Below, in pieces: positions 26,657 to 34,914 of a stretch of 64,000 nucleotides of DNA; position 1 is the stretch's first letter; each line of letters starts with the position of its first letter. The notes under the pieces are model-generated. The model saw nothing but the letters and a program-made list of their open reading frames with translations, was not told where the DNA came from and searched no databases. The DNA comes from Halovivax limisalsi (GTDB lineage Archaea; Halobacteriota; Halobacteria; Halobacteriales; Natrialbaceae). Made by a program: the position numbers and the translations under genes. The stretch is taken from assembly GCF_023093535.1 (NCBI RefSeq), contig NZ_CP095757.1, positions 1,054,001-1,118,000 on the forward strand, read 5' to 3'.

Positions 26657-27076
26657 TCACTCGACCGGTCTGCCGTCCTCGGTCGGCGGTGCGACGTGGT
26701 CGACGTAGGCCTCGAGCGACGGCTCGTCCACCCGGACGCGGACGTCGAGTTCGCCGAGTTCGTCCGGCTCGCCGACGGCGAACGTCGCGCGGCCGTGGAG
26801 GGCCGGCTGTTTCTTCAGCGAGAAGGAGAACGTCTGCCCGTCGCGATTCGCGAAGAACTCGCTGCGAGCCGTATCGAGGATCTCCTGGCGGTGGAGCAGT
26901 TCGGAGAAGTGTTCGAGCGAGTGGGCCGTCGCCCGGAGTTCGCCGTGGCTCGTCTCGACCGACGCCTCCGGAAAGACGTTTTCGACGGCGTCGACGACCC
27001 GATCGGTGACCTCCGTGTCGTAGATCGGGGCCGTCACCTCGACGTCGACTCGGTAGACCGTCGCGTCGTCGCTCAT
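26657..27076 (-). CDS. UPF0201 / RNA-binding-like archaeal protein
   Basis: This 139-residue protein matches the archaeal UPF0201 family, whose fold resembles ribosomal protein L5 and is thought to bind RNA. It opens with VYRVDVEVTAPIYDTEVTDRVVDAVENVFPE and continues HGELRATAHSLEHFSELLHRQEILDTARS. A strand with FSFSLKKQPALHGRATFA follows. Its ATG overlaps the stop of the upstream kinase-like gene (ATGA), so the two form an operon, a pairing also common elsewhere in archaea. The biochemical role is not established. Confidence 0.88.
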   Translation of the reverse strand: MSDDATVYRVDVEVTAPIYDTEVTDRVVDAVENVFPEASVETSHGELRATAHSLEHFSELLHRQEILDTARSEFFANRDGQTFSFSLKKQPALHGRATFAVGEPDELGELDVRVRVDEPSLEAYVDHVAPPTEDGRPVE

Positions 27077-27642
27077 TCCCGTGTCACCGTGGCCTCGGGT
27101 CCCGTCTCGAGGATCTCGCGGACCCGCTCGTGGAAGTGCTCGAGCGAGTCCGTGTTTTCGACGACCGCGTCGGCCCGATCCATCGCCTCGCCCATCCCCC
27201 AGCCGAGTTCGCGTTCGTCGCGCGCCTCGAGCGACTCGCCGCCGTCGGCCTCGCTCGCGTCGCGCCCGCGCGCCGTGAGGCGCTCGGCTCGCAGCTCGAA
27301 CGGCGCCTCGATGCTGAGCAGGGTAAAGGCCTCGCCGAACGCGTCTTCGAAGACGTCGACTTCGGCCTCGGAGCGAATCCCGTCGACGAGGACCGTCTCG
27401 TGAGCCTCCAGTCGATCCCGGATCATAGGCAGCGAGCGCTCGGCGATCGCTGTCGGGCCGTTCTCGTCGCGCAACGCCTGGGCGACCGCCCCGTGATCTT
27501 TCGACGGGTCGAGCCCGCGATCCGCGGTCTCCTGGCGGACGACGTCGCCCATCGTCACCACGGGAATTCCCGCCTCGCGAGCCACCGTGGCGGCCTCGCC
27601 CTTGCCGCTGCCCGGCAACCCGACGGTTCCGATGACGTGCAT
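27073..27642 (-). CDS. UPF0200 nucleotide kinase-like P-loop protein
   Basis: This 189-residue P-loop protein is related to dephospho-CoA and nucleoside monophosphate kinases. The Walker A motif GLPGSGKGE is at residues 8-16 and a Walker-B-like strand is TVLVDGIRS. The LID region contains SLEARDERELGWGMGEAMDRADAVVEN, typical of the archaeal UPF0200 group. The substrate is unknown. It overlaps the next gene by 4 nt and lacks other operon partners. Confidence 0.88.
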   Translation of the reverse strand: MHVIGTVGLPGSGKGEAATVAREAGIPVVTMGDVVRQETADRGLDPSKDHGAVAQALRDENGPTAIAERSLPMIRDRLEAHETVLVDGIRSEAEVDVFEDAFGEAFTLLSIEAPFELRAERLTARGRDASEADGGESLEARDERELGWGMGEAMDRADAVVENTDSLEHFHERVREILETGPEATVTRE

Positions 27643-27951
27643 TGGCTCTCGGTACTGGCGAGACGAGCATAAGGGCTGTGGGTTCGCCGTCGCGTTGCGT
27701 TCGGACGGACGCGGCCCGTTTCGAACGAATTGCGATCGAACGGGCGGACCACGAGGGACGGTCGCGTCTCACGACCGTGATGGAACGTCCGCGTGTCGAC
27801 TCGAGCATCGACTCTTCGGCGTCACTCGTGGCCCTCTTCTCGAGAACGGCGGCGGATCGCCTCCCGGAATTGGAGGCGAGTTCCCCCGGAGCGGAACGGA
27901 TCGCGAGCCGAGGTCGTGGTGTGTCAGGAGTTAGGGAGCGGTTGCCGCGCG

Positions 27952-28191
27952 TTACATCCGACTCAGTCGGATCTCGTCGTCGGTGACCGACTCGATCTGA
28001 CTGTCGTCGAGTTCGTACGTCCCTTCGTCGGCGTCACCCCAGCCGAGTGTCGCCTTGATCGAGTCGGTCATGCCGGGGTCCGGATCGACGTGGAGCGACC
28101 CGCCGCGAACCTCTTTGACCATGCCGATCTCGTCGCCGTCGCTCGTGACGACGCGCTTTCCCTCATCGTCGTCGGTGTAGTTTGCGGACAT
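27952..28191 (-). CDS. PRC-barrel-like small protein
   Basis: This 79-residue acidic haloarchaeal protein has a beta-barrel pattern. GKRVVTSDGDEIGMVKEVRGGSLHVDPDPG is the usual opening of PRC-barrel proteins, and it ends ESVTDDEIRLSRM. Such proteins bind partners or RNA; this one has no neighbour that hints at its role. The start is the first ATG of the open frame with family character. Confidence 0.78.
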   Translation of the reverse strand: MSANYTDDDEGKRVVTSDGDEIGMVKEVRGGSLHVDPDPGMTDSIKATLGWGDADEGTYELDDSQIESVTDDEIRLSRM

Positions 28192-28355
28192 TGCACCCGG
28201 ATCGACAGGCAGCACACGGTTGAACCTCCCAGCCGCAGGCGCAGGTCGTTCAGGTGGGGGCGGTTGTCCGTCGACGGGATGGCCCGGTCGGGTCGCTCGT
28301 CTCGACCGACGCCCGCCGGCGCACTGGTGACGCTGTCGTCTGATTCGTCGGGCCC

Positions 28356-29117
28356 TCAGACGCGCTCGGCGGGGAGGAGATCCTCCTGCGGCCGCGCGGC
28401 CACCCACTCGGCGAGGTCGACGAGCTGGTCGACCGCCGCCTCGAAGAGTCGCTCGCCCTTCTCGGCGGAAGCGTCGCGCGGGTCGCCGAAGGCGCCGTTC
28501 GCCGAGTTCTCGATGGCGTCGTGGAAGACCCGTGCGCCGTTTCGCGTGAACGTCTCGCGGTCGACGGGCGCCATCCCGCCCTCGTAAGCCGCCTCGAGTT
28601 CGTCCTCGCGGACGAGCCCCTCCAGGTAGGCGACCATCGACGTCTCCTTCGGCCCCGCGTGGGGCCCGTTCGTCTCGAAGAGGTCGTCGACGAGTTCCGG
28701 GATGGACTCGTCCCACATCCACTCGATCGCGTAGGCTCTGCCGTCCTTGTGCAGGCGCTTCGAGACCTCGCGAAGGTGCTGGACGTTGCCGCCGTGAGCG
28801 TTGACGTAGATGACGCGGTCGACCCCGTGGTAGGTGAGGTTCCGCGTGAAGCTCTCGACGTAGTCCCGGAAGACCGACGCGTCGACCCACATCGTGCCGG
28901 GGAACTGCCGGTGGTGGTCGCTCACCCCGACCGTGATGGTCGGCGTACGGAGGTAGCCCGTCCGCTCGGCCGCCTCGCGGGCGAGTCCCCGCGCGATCAT
29001 GTGGTCGGTCCCCTCGGGGAGGTGCGGCCCGTGCTGTTCCGTCGACCCGAGCGGAACCAGCGCGATCGACTCCTCGTACCCGGCCACCTCGGGCCAGGTC
29101 TGCTCCGGCAGGTGCAT
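28356..29117 (-). CDS. Creatininase family amidohydrolase
   Basis: This 253-residue metal-dependent amidohydrolase has the family signature GSTEQHGPHLPEGTD near the start. Metal ligands are visible as the E and H of that motif, and further as D and H in VSDHHRQFPGTMW, NAHGGN and GPHAGPKETS. Family members include creatininase, the FAPy deformylase ArfB of riboflavin/F420 synthesis and the MftE peptidase, so the substrate cannot be fixed here. The ATG at 29117 is preferred over a GTG four codons upstream. The tRNA gene lies 100 nt beyond its start, divergently. Confidence 0.88.
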   Translation of the reverse strand: MHLPEQTWPEVAGYEESIALVPLGSTEQHGPHLPEGTDHMIARGLAREAAERTGYLRTPTITVGVSDHHRQFPGTMWVDASVFRDYVESFTRNLTYHGVDRVIYVNAHGGNVQHLREVSKRLHKDGRAYAIEWMWDESIPELVDDLFETNGPHAGPKETSMVAYLEGLVREDELEAAYEGGMAPVDRETFTRNGARVFHDAIENSANGAFGDPRDASAEKGERLFEAAVDQLVDLAEWVAARPQEDLLPAERV

Positions 29118-29186
29118 GGACGGTAGCACGACGGCGGGGACTAACGGTCTTCCGGCTCTCTGGGGTTGTGATCCGAATCCCTACCG

Positions 29187-29193
29187 CTTATGC
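29187..29193 (+). promoter_or_regulatory. Box A of the tRNA-Arg gene
   Basis: CTTATGC is centred 29 nt before the mature tRNA 5' end, the normal archaeal spacing. Confidence 0.55.
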
Positions 29194-29218
29194 TATCGGC
29201 GACGGAACGTCGGTTCGA

Positions 29219-29293
29219 GGGCACGTAGCTCAGTCCGGATAGAGCGTCGGACTTCTAATCCGACGGTCGTGGGTTCGAATCCCATCGTGCCCG
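29219..29293 (+). tRNA. tRNA-Arg (anticodon TCT)
   Basis: The cloverleaf is complete. The acceptor stem is GGGCACG/CGTGCCC, and the D arm carries GCTC...GAGC. The anticodon stem is TCGGA/TCCGA with loop CTTCTAA (anticodon TCT, reading AGA). The T arm is GTGGG/CCCAT with loop TTCGAAT. The discriminator base is G, CCA is not encoded, and no intron is seen. Total length is 75 nt. Confidence 0.95.
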
Positions 29294-29428
29294 CTGATTC
29301 TGTTGCGAGCGACAGCGAGCAGCGAATAGAGGATCGTGTTGGATCGAGTAACCATCCGACTGTGCGATCTCTCGATGAAACCCTCGTCCTTCAGGCTGCA
29401 CACCCACCGGTGGCCGGCCGCCGGTCGG

Positions 29429-30193
29429 TCACCGGCCGATCGTTCCCTGCCGCGTGATTGGTGCGTCGGGGTTGATGGTAAACGCGACGATGGTGGCGTC
29501 TTCGGTCGCGGTGACGGGGACGTCGCCGCCCGCGGTCACGAGTGCGCTCTCGGTGTACCCGACGGACGCCTCGCCGACGTCGACGGCTCCCTCGAAGACG
29601 TAGAGATAGGTGTGCCAGTCCGGCCGGGACGGGAGTGAAACCGTGGCACCAGCGTCGAGTCGGCAGTCGAAGCAGTGGACGTCGTTGCGGACGGACAGCG
29701 GGGCGTCGGTCCCCTCGGGGCCGAACAGGTGGCGCCACTCGTTCGCGACGGGGTCGGGAATCGGTTCGTGCTGGATGCCCGGCTCGAGGTCGAGACTGTG
29801 TGGCCGGACGAAGATCTGGAGCATCCGAAGCGGCGGATCGTCGTCGAGCGTCTCCTCGGCGTGCCAGAAGCCGCTCCCGGCGCCCATCACCATCAGGTGG
29901 TCGGAATCCGTAACGAGGTCGTTGCCCAGGCGGTCGTCGTGTCGCATCACGCCGTCGGGCACCCAGGAGATGATCTCCTCGTTGCGGTGCTGGTGCATCC
30001 GGATGAGGGTCCCCGGATCCATGAACGACTCGACGACGGTTGCGAGGGGCCCGTAGCCGTGGTCGTCGTGGTCCGGGACCGCTCGCCCCGGGAAATCGAA
30101 GTGGATCCGGAATTTGCCCTGATTCTGCGAGATCTCTGTTCGGGGTGCCGTGTAAATACGAGGCTGGGTCTGTGCTGACGGCGAATCGTCCAT
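29429..30193 (-). CDS. Pirin family protein
   Basis: This 254-residue bicupin metalloprotein has the pirin signature RMHQHRNEEIISWVPDGVMRHDDRLGN in its N-terminal cupin. Metal ligands are the two histidines of HQH and the His and Glu of FWHAEE. The C-terminal cupin is more divergent (DWHTYLYVFEGAVDVGEASV). Pirins include quercetin dioxygenases and redox-sensing regulators, so the substrate is open. ATG 30193 is chosen because CCATATACGG lies 26 nt upstream; an earlier in-frame ATG at 30373 would start ahead of that promoter. Confidence 0.88.
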   Translation of the reverse strand: MDDSPSAQTQPRIYTAPRTEISQNQGKFRIHFDFPGRAVPDHDDHGYGPLATVVESFMDPGTLIRMHQHRNEEIISWVPDGVMRHDDRLGNDLVTDSDHLMVMGAGSGFWHAEETLDDDPPLRMLQIFVRPHSLDLEPGIQHEPIPDPVANEWRHLFGPEGTDAPLSVRNDVHCFDCRLDAGATVSLPSRPDWHTYLYVFEGAVDVGEASVGYTESALVTAGGDVPVTATEDATIVAFTINPDAPITRQGTIGR

Positions 30194-30214
30194 TATCACG
30201 GTGTGGTCTCGCAG

Positions 30215-30224
30215 CCGTATATGG
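30215..30224 (-). promoter_or_regulatory. TATA element of the pirin gene
   Basis: On the minus strand this reads CCATATACGG, centred about 26 nt before the ATG at 30193, indicating a leaderless transcript. Confidence 0.6.
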
Positions 30225-30449
30225 GTTCTGCGCGACGGTCTGCGTCGGTGCTCCCTGGCCGCGTGTTTTCCGTCCGGCAGCATTCTCCCTGGGAGGACGC
30301 GGAGAACCAAAGTGCATAGCGGACCGGGGAGTAGCTGTGTCGTACTGCTCGCGTCGTCCTTCGCTTCGATCACGTGTCAGGGAGTCACCCTCCTGAAATC
30401 GCAGCAGGCAAATGGACGAGATTCGAATTACGTTACTGAGCCCAAGGGA

Positions 30450-31316
30450 ATGGACGTACCATCCGGAGCGGCGGTCGTGGAGGTCGTGACGGCGGTCTTC
30501 GTGCTTTCGACGATGGTCTCGATGGGGGTGAGGCTCTCCGTCAGCCAGCTCGTCGACGCGCTCCGAAAGCGACGGCTGCTCGCGAACTCCCTAGTGGTGA
30601 ACCTCGTCGCGGTTCCGCTACTCGCCGCCCTCCTCGTCCGGACGGTCTCGGTGGGGACGGGGTTCGCAGGCGGTATCGTGTTGCTCGCGGTCTCACCCGG
30701 CGCACCGTTCGGTCCGAAGCTCGCGGAGCTCTCCGACAGCGACGTGGCGTTCGCGAGCGGCCTGATGGCCATTCTCTGTCTGCTCTCGGTCGTGACGATT
30801 CCCCTCTCTTTGCTGTTGTTGCTTCCCGGCGATGTTTCCGTGGATCCCCTTGCCATCGGACGGATGGTTTTCGGCATCCAACTGATCCCGCTACTGCTGG
30901 GGCTCGGGCTGTCGATCGTCGTCCCGTCGCTTGCAGACTGGGTGTACCCTTTCGTTCAGCGACTCTCTGATGTCACGTTCGTCGGGCTGATCGTGTTGCT
31001 GGTGGTCGTATACAGCGATAGCATGGTATCCCTCGTCGGGACGGGAACGCTCGGGCTATCGACCGTCGCTGTAGGCGCGTCGTTACTGCTCGGATACGGC
31101 CTCGGTGGGCCAGCACGGGAGACTCGGGAGGTGCTGGCAACGACGACCGCGGCCCGAAACGCGGCGATCGCGCTGTTCGTCGCGACGACCGGGTTCTCGG
31201 ACCCGGACGTCCTCACGACGGTCCTCGCGTTCTCGTTCATCGGCGTCGTCGGCTCCGGGCTGATTGCGAGCGTGTGGGGACGACAGCCGGTCGAGTCAGC
31301 CTCGTGTCCCGGCTAA
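30450..31316 (+). CDS. Bile acid:sodium symporter (BASS) family transporter
   Basis: This 288-residue integral membrane protein has about nine to ten hydrophobic segments and a BASS/arsenite-permease-like fold. Characteristic stretches are FVLSTMVSMGVRLSVSQL in the first helices, GGIVLLAVSPGAPFGPKLAELSDSDVAFA at the first crossover, and TTAARNAAIALFVATTGF at the second. Together these form the sodium-site region. BASS members carry bile acids, pantothenate, pyruvate or other organic anions with Na+, which suits a halophile, but the substrate is unknown. The start at MDVPSGAA follows the family; the long upstream frame is not membrane-like. Confidence 0.85.
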   Translation: MDVPSGAAVVEVVTAVFVLSTMVSMGVRLSVSQLVDALRKRRLLANSLVVNLVAVPLLAALLVRTVSVGTGFAGGIVLLAVSPGAPFGPKLAELSDSDVAFASGLMAILCLLSVVTIPLSLLLLLPGDVSVDPLAIGRMVFGIQLIPLLLGLGLSIVVPSLADWVYPFVQRLSDVTFVGLIVLLVVVYSDSMVSLVGTGTLGLSTVAVGASLLLGYGLGGPARETREVLATTTAARNAAIALFVATTGFSDPDVLTTVLAFSFIGVVGSGLIASVWGRQPVESASCPG

Positions 31317-31556
31317 CGGCCAGACGGGTGCCACAACCGAGCCCGTCAGCCACCGACTCGGTTTCGGTGGCGTCACTGAACGCGTCTGCCGTCCGACCGA
31401 TCTGGCCGAGCCGATCGCGAACGCTCTCTGGATTGTCCGACCCCACGCGGATAGGGCATTTTGCGGTCGGCAAATCGGCATGCGGATCGACCGTCCAGCA
31501 ATTTTCACACCACTCCACATCATAACAAATATCTGTCTTCTCGGTAACGGGCAGCC

Positions 31557-31763
31557 ATGGCGCACTGCTCAGACTGCGAGTCGCCGCTCGAATCGACCGC
31601 GGATCTCGAGTTCCGGGACGTCGATTCCAGTATCGGCTTCGTCAACGCATCGAAACGCTACTACGTCGCCAATTGCGCGAACTGCGGGGCGACGATCGGA
31701 AGCGGCGTCGCAGCAGCCTCGGATAAGCGAGCCGGGGCCGCTGGAGCGGGCGGCGGATACTGA
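31557..31763 (+). CDS. Small zinc-ribbon protein, paralogue 1
   Basis: This 68-residue protein has two CxxC pairs, C4-x2-C7 (HCSDCESPL) and C40-x2-C43 (ANCANCGATIG), likely holding one zinc. Between them is DSSIGFVNASKRYYVANC. The C-terminus is a Gly/Ala tail. The next gene encodes a close relative with the same spacing, so the two arose by tandem duplication. Such small zinc-ribbon proteins are abundant in haloarchaea. No activity can be assigned. Confidence 0.8.
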   Translation: MAHCSDCESPLESTADLEFRDVDSSIGFVNASKRYYVANCANCGATIGSGVAAASDKRAGAAGAGGGY

Positions 31764-31788
31764 CGAACCCAGGAGGAATTCGACAACT

Positions 31789-31962
31789 ATGTCAACGAAC
31801 GTTCACTGTTCGGAGTGCGGTACAGACTTCACGGGGAAAGACGACGTCGAATTCGTCGATCTCGGCGCCGAGACCCGCTTCTTCAAGGCCTCGAAGCGGT
31901 TCTACCTCGTCGCGTGTAACGAGTGCGGCGCCGCCATCGGCGGTGGCGTTGCGGGTCGCTGA
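31789..31962 (+). CDS. Small zinc-ribbon protein, paralogue 2
   Basis: This 57-residue protein has the pairs HCSECGTDF and ACNECGAAIGGG, separated by ETRFFKASKRFYLV. That segment corresponds to SSIGFVNASKRYYV in the preceding protein. AGGAGG at 31771-31776, 12 nt before the ATG, suggests translation from a polycistronic message with paralogue 1, 25 nt upstream. Confidence 0.8.
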   Translation: MSTNVHCSECGTDFTGKDDVEFVDLGAETRFFKASKRFYLVACNECGAAIGGGVAGR

Positions 31963-32185
31963 ACGTCGGTTCGTCGCGGTGCCACCCGACGGTTAGTGGC
32001 GAACCGATCGTCCGCGGCGTCTTCACCAGACGGGCGGCCGTCTCGATGGTGTCGGACGGCACGTCGAAGCCGAGTGGAACCCGCTCGATTGCAGGGGTGT
32101 GGGGGAATCATCCACCGTTCGGGAACGGTCACCACGAACGGCAAGGCGTATAGTCCCGTTCACCAACGGAACCAAACCGAAGAGG

Positions 32186-32695
32186 ATGCTCGGTGGGGCT
32201 GACCCAGTGTTCGGTAGCAGGCTCGCTGATGCGGCCGTCTCGATGGTACTCGCATCAATCACACTCGCGGTGCTGTACACGGGACTATCGCGAACTGACA
32301 GCCCAGACGGGGTTGTTTCGGCCAGCAGTGTCAGCTACATCCTTCTCTGCGGGGCTGCCTATTTCGTCCCGCGGTACGTGTTCGACGCGTTTGCGTCGGG
32401 TGTGTTTGCAGTTCAGTATCTCGTCTGGATTGCTGTGTTTGTGGTTCCGACGATGGCACTTCAGGCCGCGATCCCAGCGTACCTTTATACAGCCCGGGGG
32501 AATGTGGGCGCGATAATTGGATTGTTCGGTGCGATGACCTACACCTTTTGGGAACTACTGGGTATACGCGGTGATACTGATATTTTGACCGTGTTCCCGT
32601 TCGTTATATTTCCCGTGTCTATCACGTTCGTGTTGTTCGCCGCTGGGATAGATTTCGCTGCCAGGCGCGTGCCAACGCGAGCCGGGGTGAGGTGA
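32186..32695 (+). CDS. Hypothetical membrane protein (AT-richer gene)
   Basis: This 169-residue protein has four or five hydrophobic segments: VSMVLASITLAVLYTG, SYILLCGAAYFVP, VFAVQYLVWIAVFVVPTMAL, GAIIGLFGAMTYTFW and FPFVIFPVSITFVLFAAGI. It has no recognisable motif. Codon use is less GC-biased than in the neighbours (many TTT, ATA and GTG codons), which could mean recent acquisition. GAAGAGG lies just before the ATG. The frame extends 29 codons upstream, but that part is charged and unlike the rest. Confidence 0.65.
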   Translation: MLGGADPVFGSRLADAAVSMVLASITLAVLYTGLSRTDSPDGVVSASSVSYILLCGAAYFVPRYVFDAFASGVFAVQYLVWIAVFVVPTMALQAAIPAYLYTARGNVGAIIGLFGAMTYTFWELLGIRGDTDILTVFPFVIFPVSITFVLFAAGIDFAARRVPTRAGVR

Positions 32696-32794
32696 GCGAA
32701 CCGCTGGAAAATTCCTCGCCCAGCGCTGCCACCGGCGGAACGAACGCGTTTGCCTATCTGGTGTGCTGGTGGTGCGAGACGGACTGGTCCGTTC

Positions 32795-33418
32795 TCACGC
32801 GAGTGATCCGGGGGCTTCGATCTCTTCGACGAACAGTTGGCCGTCCGTGTCGAGGTCGTCGTACGCGACCGGCGGCTCCCACGCGGTGTAGTCGAACGGC
32901 TCCGTGAGAACGTGATAGCCGTTCGGCGTCTCGCGGGTCAACAGGACCGTCGTCTGCGAGTCGAGCGCATCCGTGAACGCGTCGATCTCGGCGTCGGTGA
33001 CGTCGTCGACGTCGAACTGGAAGCACCGGTCGTCTCGCGCTTCCGGGCTGTGGAGCGCGCTCTTCCAGTACGAGTCGACCTTCCCGAGCTTCGGGATGGC
33101 GTGGTCGTCGCCGGCGACGAGGTCGTGGATCCAGCCGTTCATCTCCTCGCGGAAGTCGAAGTACGCGTCGAGCGTGTTCCGCGCGTTCACCGACAGGTAG
33201 ATGCGGAACGTGTAGTCGTGTCTGGCGACTAACGCGCGGAGGTCGTCGTACTGGTCCTGGACGTCGTCGACGTCGCAGAGGACGCGCCGATAGACGACTT
33301 CCCCGCGGTGGGTGAGATCGTCGTTGTGCGCTCTCCGCGCGATCGCCATGAGGATGTACGCCCGGTACTCGCCGAACTCGCACCAGTTGGTGATGGTCTC
33401 GACTGGCTCAGTCGCCAT
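32795..33418 (-). CDS. Conserved haloarchaeal hypothetical protein
   Basis: This 207-residue soluble acidic protein has no signal peptide or membrane segment. Mixed alpha/beta pattern segments are FGEYRAYILMAIARRAHND, TFRIYLSVNARNTLDAYFDFREEMNGW, KVDSYWKSALHSPEARDDRCFQFDVDD and TVLLTRETPNGYHVLTEPFDY. The last two recall nucleic-acid enzymes such as primase-like folds, where acidic and His residues alternate in strands, but no catalytic motif could be confirmed. No function is assigned. Confidence 0.65.
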   Translation of the reverse strand: MATEPVETITNWCEFGEYRAYILMAIARRAHNDDLTHRGEVVYRRVLCDVDDVQDQYDDLRALVARHDYTFRIYLSVNARNTLDAYFDFREEMNGWIHDLVAGDDHAIPKLGKVDSYWKSALHSPEARDDRCFQFDVDDVTDAEIDAFTDALDSQTTVLLTRETPNGYHVLTEPFDYTAWEPPVAYDDLDTDGQLFVEEIEAPGSLA

Positions 33419-33581
33419 CGCTCTCCTCCGTTCGATCGATCCGGGCGCTTCTGTCCGTCATACACCAACATTGCGGCCGACCGCCGTATCGGTTTCCGTC
33501 GACGTTCCCCTCTCGCCCCGGAGTTCATCGCGTTCGACGTCAGTTCAAAACTGCATTGACGGTTGTGACGAATGGGCTCGC

Positions 33582-33779
33582 ATGGAACTCGTCGGGCGCA
33601 CGCTCAGCGAGCGGATCGGGCAGGCGCTCGTCGTCTTCGCCGTCTTTCTCGCGTTCGAGTACTATCGAGGCGAGATCGAGTGGGGATATCTGATCGTGGC
33701 AGCCCCCCTCTTCTTCGTGATCATGATCGGCCTGGACCGATTTCGGCACGTCTCGAATCGTAGTTCGCAGGTCGCCTGA
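33582..33779 (+). CDS. Small two-helix membrane protein
   Basis: This 65-residue protein has two hydrophobic segments, ALVVFAVFLAFEYY and WGYLIVAAPLFFVIMIGL, with short polar ends. It is of unknown function. It is divergent from the preceding minus-strand gene and faces the accessory island. The ATG at 33582 is the only start near the first helix. Confidence 0.6.
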   Translation: MELVGRTLSERIGQALVVFAVFLAFEYYRGEIEWGYLIVAAPLFFVIMIGLDRFRHVSNRSSQVA

Positions 33780-34257
33780 CTGCCCAGTTCGAGGGTCCGA
33801 TCACTGGGGCATGAGTATCCGCCGGGCCCCATGGCGGTCGCAGGTAGATACTCTCAGGAGTGGCATTAAAGAAACCGGCCTCAAAAACCGATTTGTCGGA
33901 ACCTCGACGATACAATCTACCGAAGCGACGTGAATCCTACCGGTAGATCGTAGTGACCTGAACCAGAGCTGTCGGTATGATGCATTCGAGGGAAATTTTG
34001 TCCTATCAATTAGTATCGAGTCCGTCACTTCTCGGAACTGCGTTTATTTTCAAAGACTGGTCTGCTAGCGCAACGCTTATTGGCCGTACCAGTCAAGTGA
34101 CTAGTACCGATAAAGCCGTGAGAGGTCCATGACCTCGCATAGGTGTTAAAAGCACCTCGTCTGCTGGATCCTCGAACCACGTTTGATGGACCGGCGATCT
34201 AGCAGGCTGGCGGGTGGGAGGCCGATCACGGACCGGCATTACACCGAGTAGAACCAT
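33780..34257. other. Gene-free interval of the accessory island
   Basis: These 478 nt are less GC-rich than the rest of the window and hold no credible frame. The striking content is the run of hairpins at 34055-34205, described as a separate feature. ATTTTGTCC and TTAGTATCGAG near 33990-34020 form the AT-richest part upstream of those hairpins. Confidence 0.5.
34055..34205 (+). ncRNA. Candidate structured non-coding RNA (consecutive stem-loops)
   Basis: Within 151 nt several exact complementary segments follow one another. GACTGGT (34055-34061) pairs with ACCAGTC (34088-34094) around an inner AGCG/CGCT. GAGGTC/GACCTC has a 3-nt loop (34122-34136). AGGTG/CACCT has a 7-nt loop (34141-34157). 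A 10-bp stem, CTGCTGGATC with GATCTAGCAG (34161-34170 and 34196-34205), encloses TCGAAC/GTTTGA. Two stems contain a G-T pair that would be G-U only in a plus-strand transcript. GGTCCAT (34124-34130) can instead pair with ATGGACC (34186-34192), so a switch between folds is possible. No known RNA family is recognised. Confidence 0.4.
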
Positions 34258-34914
34258 CTATCGGTCGTAAGATGTGAGATCATTCTCCAACTGAATAAGC
34301 GCGCCAGCCGTGCAGTCTGTAATCGTTTCCGAATCGAGAATCGACAGCCAGTCTGTTTCTTTTTTATAGTCCTCTGCGATGGCTCCGGCAAAGCAGTCAG
34401 CGGCCTGAATTCCTGGCGTGTTATGCGAACTTCCGACCTGTATAGTTGCTTCAGGAACGAATGTCCCGATGTGTGTTGCAACTGAATTCGACTGTGCATC
34501 GGACGCAACGCGATCGAATTCGAAAATGACTCGACGGGCATCCAGTGCCCCATACTCCAGGAGGAGCTCCCCGTACGCGTATCCAGTGAGAGCCAAGTCC
34601 CAGTCCGGCGGAAAAGACACGTCCTGATAGAGCAGATATTGGTCCTCCAGTCTGCGTAATTTTTCTCTGGTGAAGAGCGAATACCCGAATTCCAGCCCGC
34701 GAACCTCCTCAAAGCACTCGAGAATCCGTCGCTTTTGGGTTTCGTTCAGATCGTTCCACTTCGCTTCCTCGACATGTTGAATATTTCGAACGGTCTTCTT
34801 GGCACAACGTCCTGCCTGGATCTGATCGCCGAAAACCACCCCGACAACGACAACATCGCAGTCTCCCTGGATGAGGCCTCGAAAATGACCCGAAACATCT
34901 CCATACCCTTGCAT
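34258..34914 (-). CDS. DUF3800 family protein
   Basis: This 218-residue protein ends in a segment typical of DUF3800, TPGIQAADCFAGAIAEDYK. These proteins have an RNase-H-like fold and are scattered among mobile and defence-associated genes. The canonical opening DESG appears here as DVSGHF at residues 6-11, so an active-site residue may be altered or the N-terminus shortened. Less biased codon use and the gene-poor setting suggest horizontal acquisition. The role is unknown. Confidence 0.7.
   Translation of the reverse strand: MQGYGDVSGHFRGLIQGDCDVVVVGVVFGDQIQAGRCAKKTVRNIQHVEEAKWNDLNETQKRRILECFEEVRGLEFGYSLFTREKLRRLEDQYLLYQDVSFPPDWDLALTGYAYGELLLEYGALDARRVIFEFDRVASDAQSNSVATHIGTFVPEATIQVGSSHNTPGIQAADCFAGAIAEDYKKETDWLSILDSETITDCTAGALIQLENDLTSYDR

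Noticed and set aside
30201-30449. N-terminal extension of the BASS transporter by 83 residues.
   Set aside because: It overlaps the pirin promoter, is not hydrophobic in the pattern of the family, and the family N-terminus begins at MDVPSGAA.
34124-34192. tRNA-like arrangement: 7-bp outer stem GGTCCAT/ATGGACC and a 5-bp stem with 7-nt loop TTAAAAG (would be anticodon AAA).
   Set aside because: There is no proper D arm or T arm with TTCGAAT, and an AAA anticodon is not expected in archaea. Kept only as part of the structured-RNA candidate.
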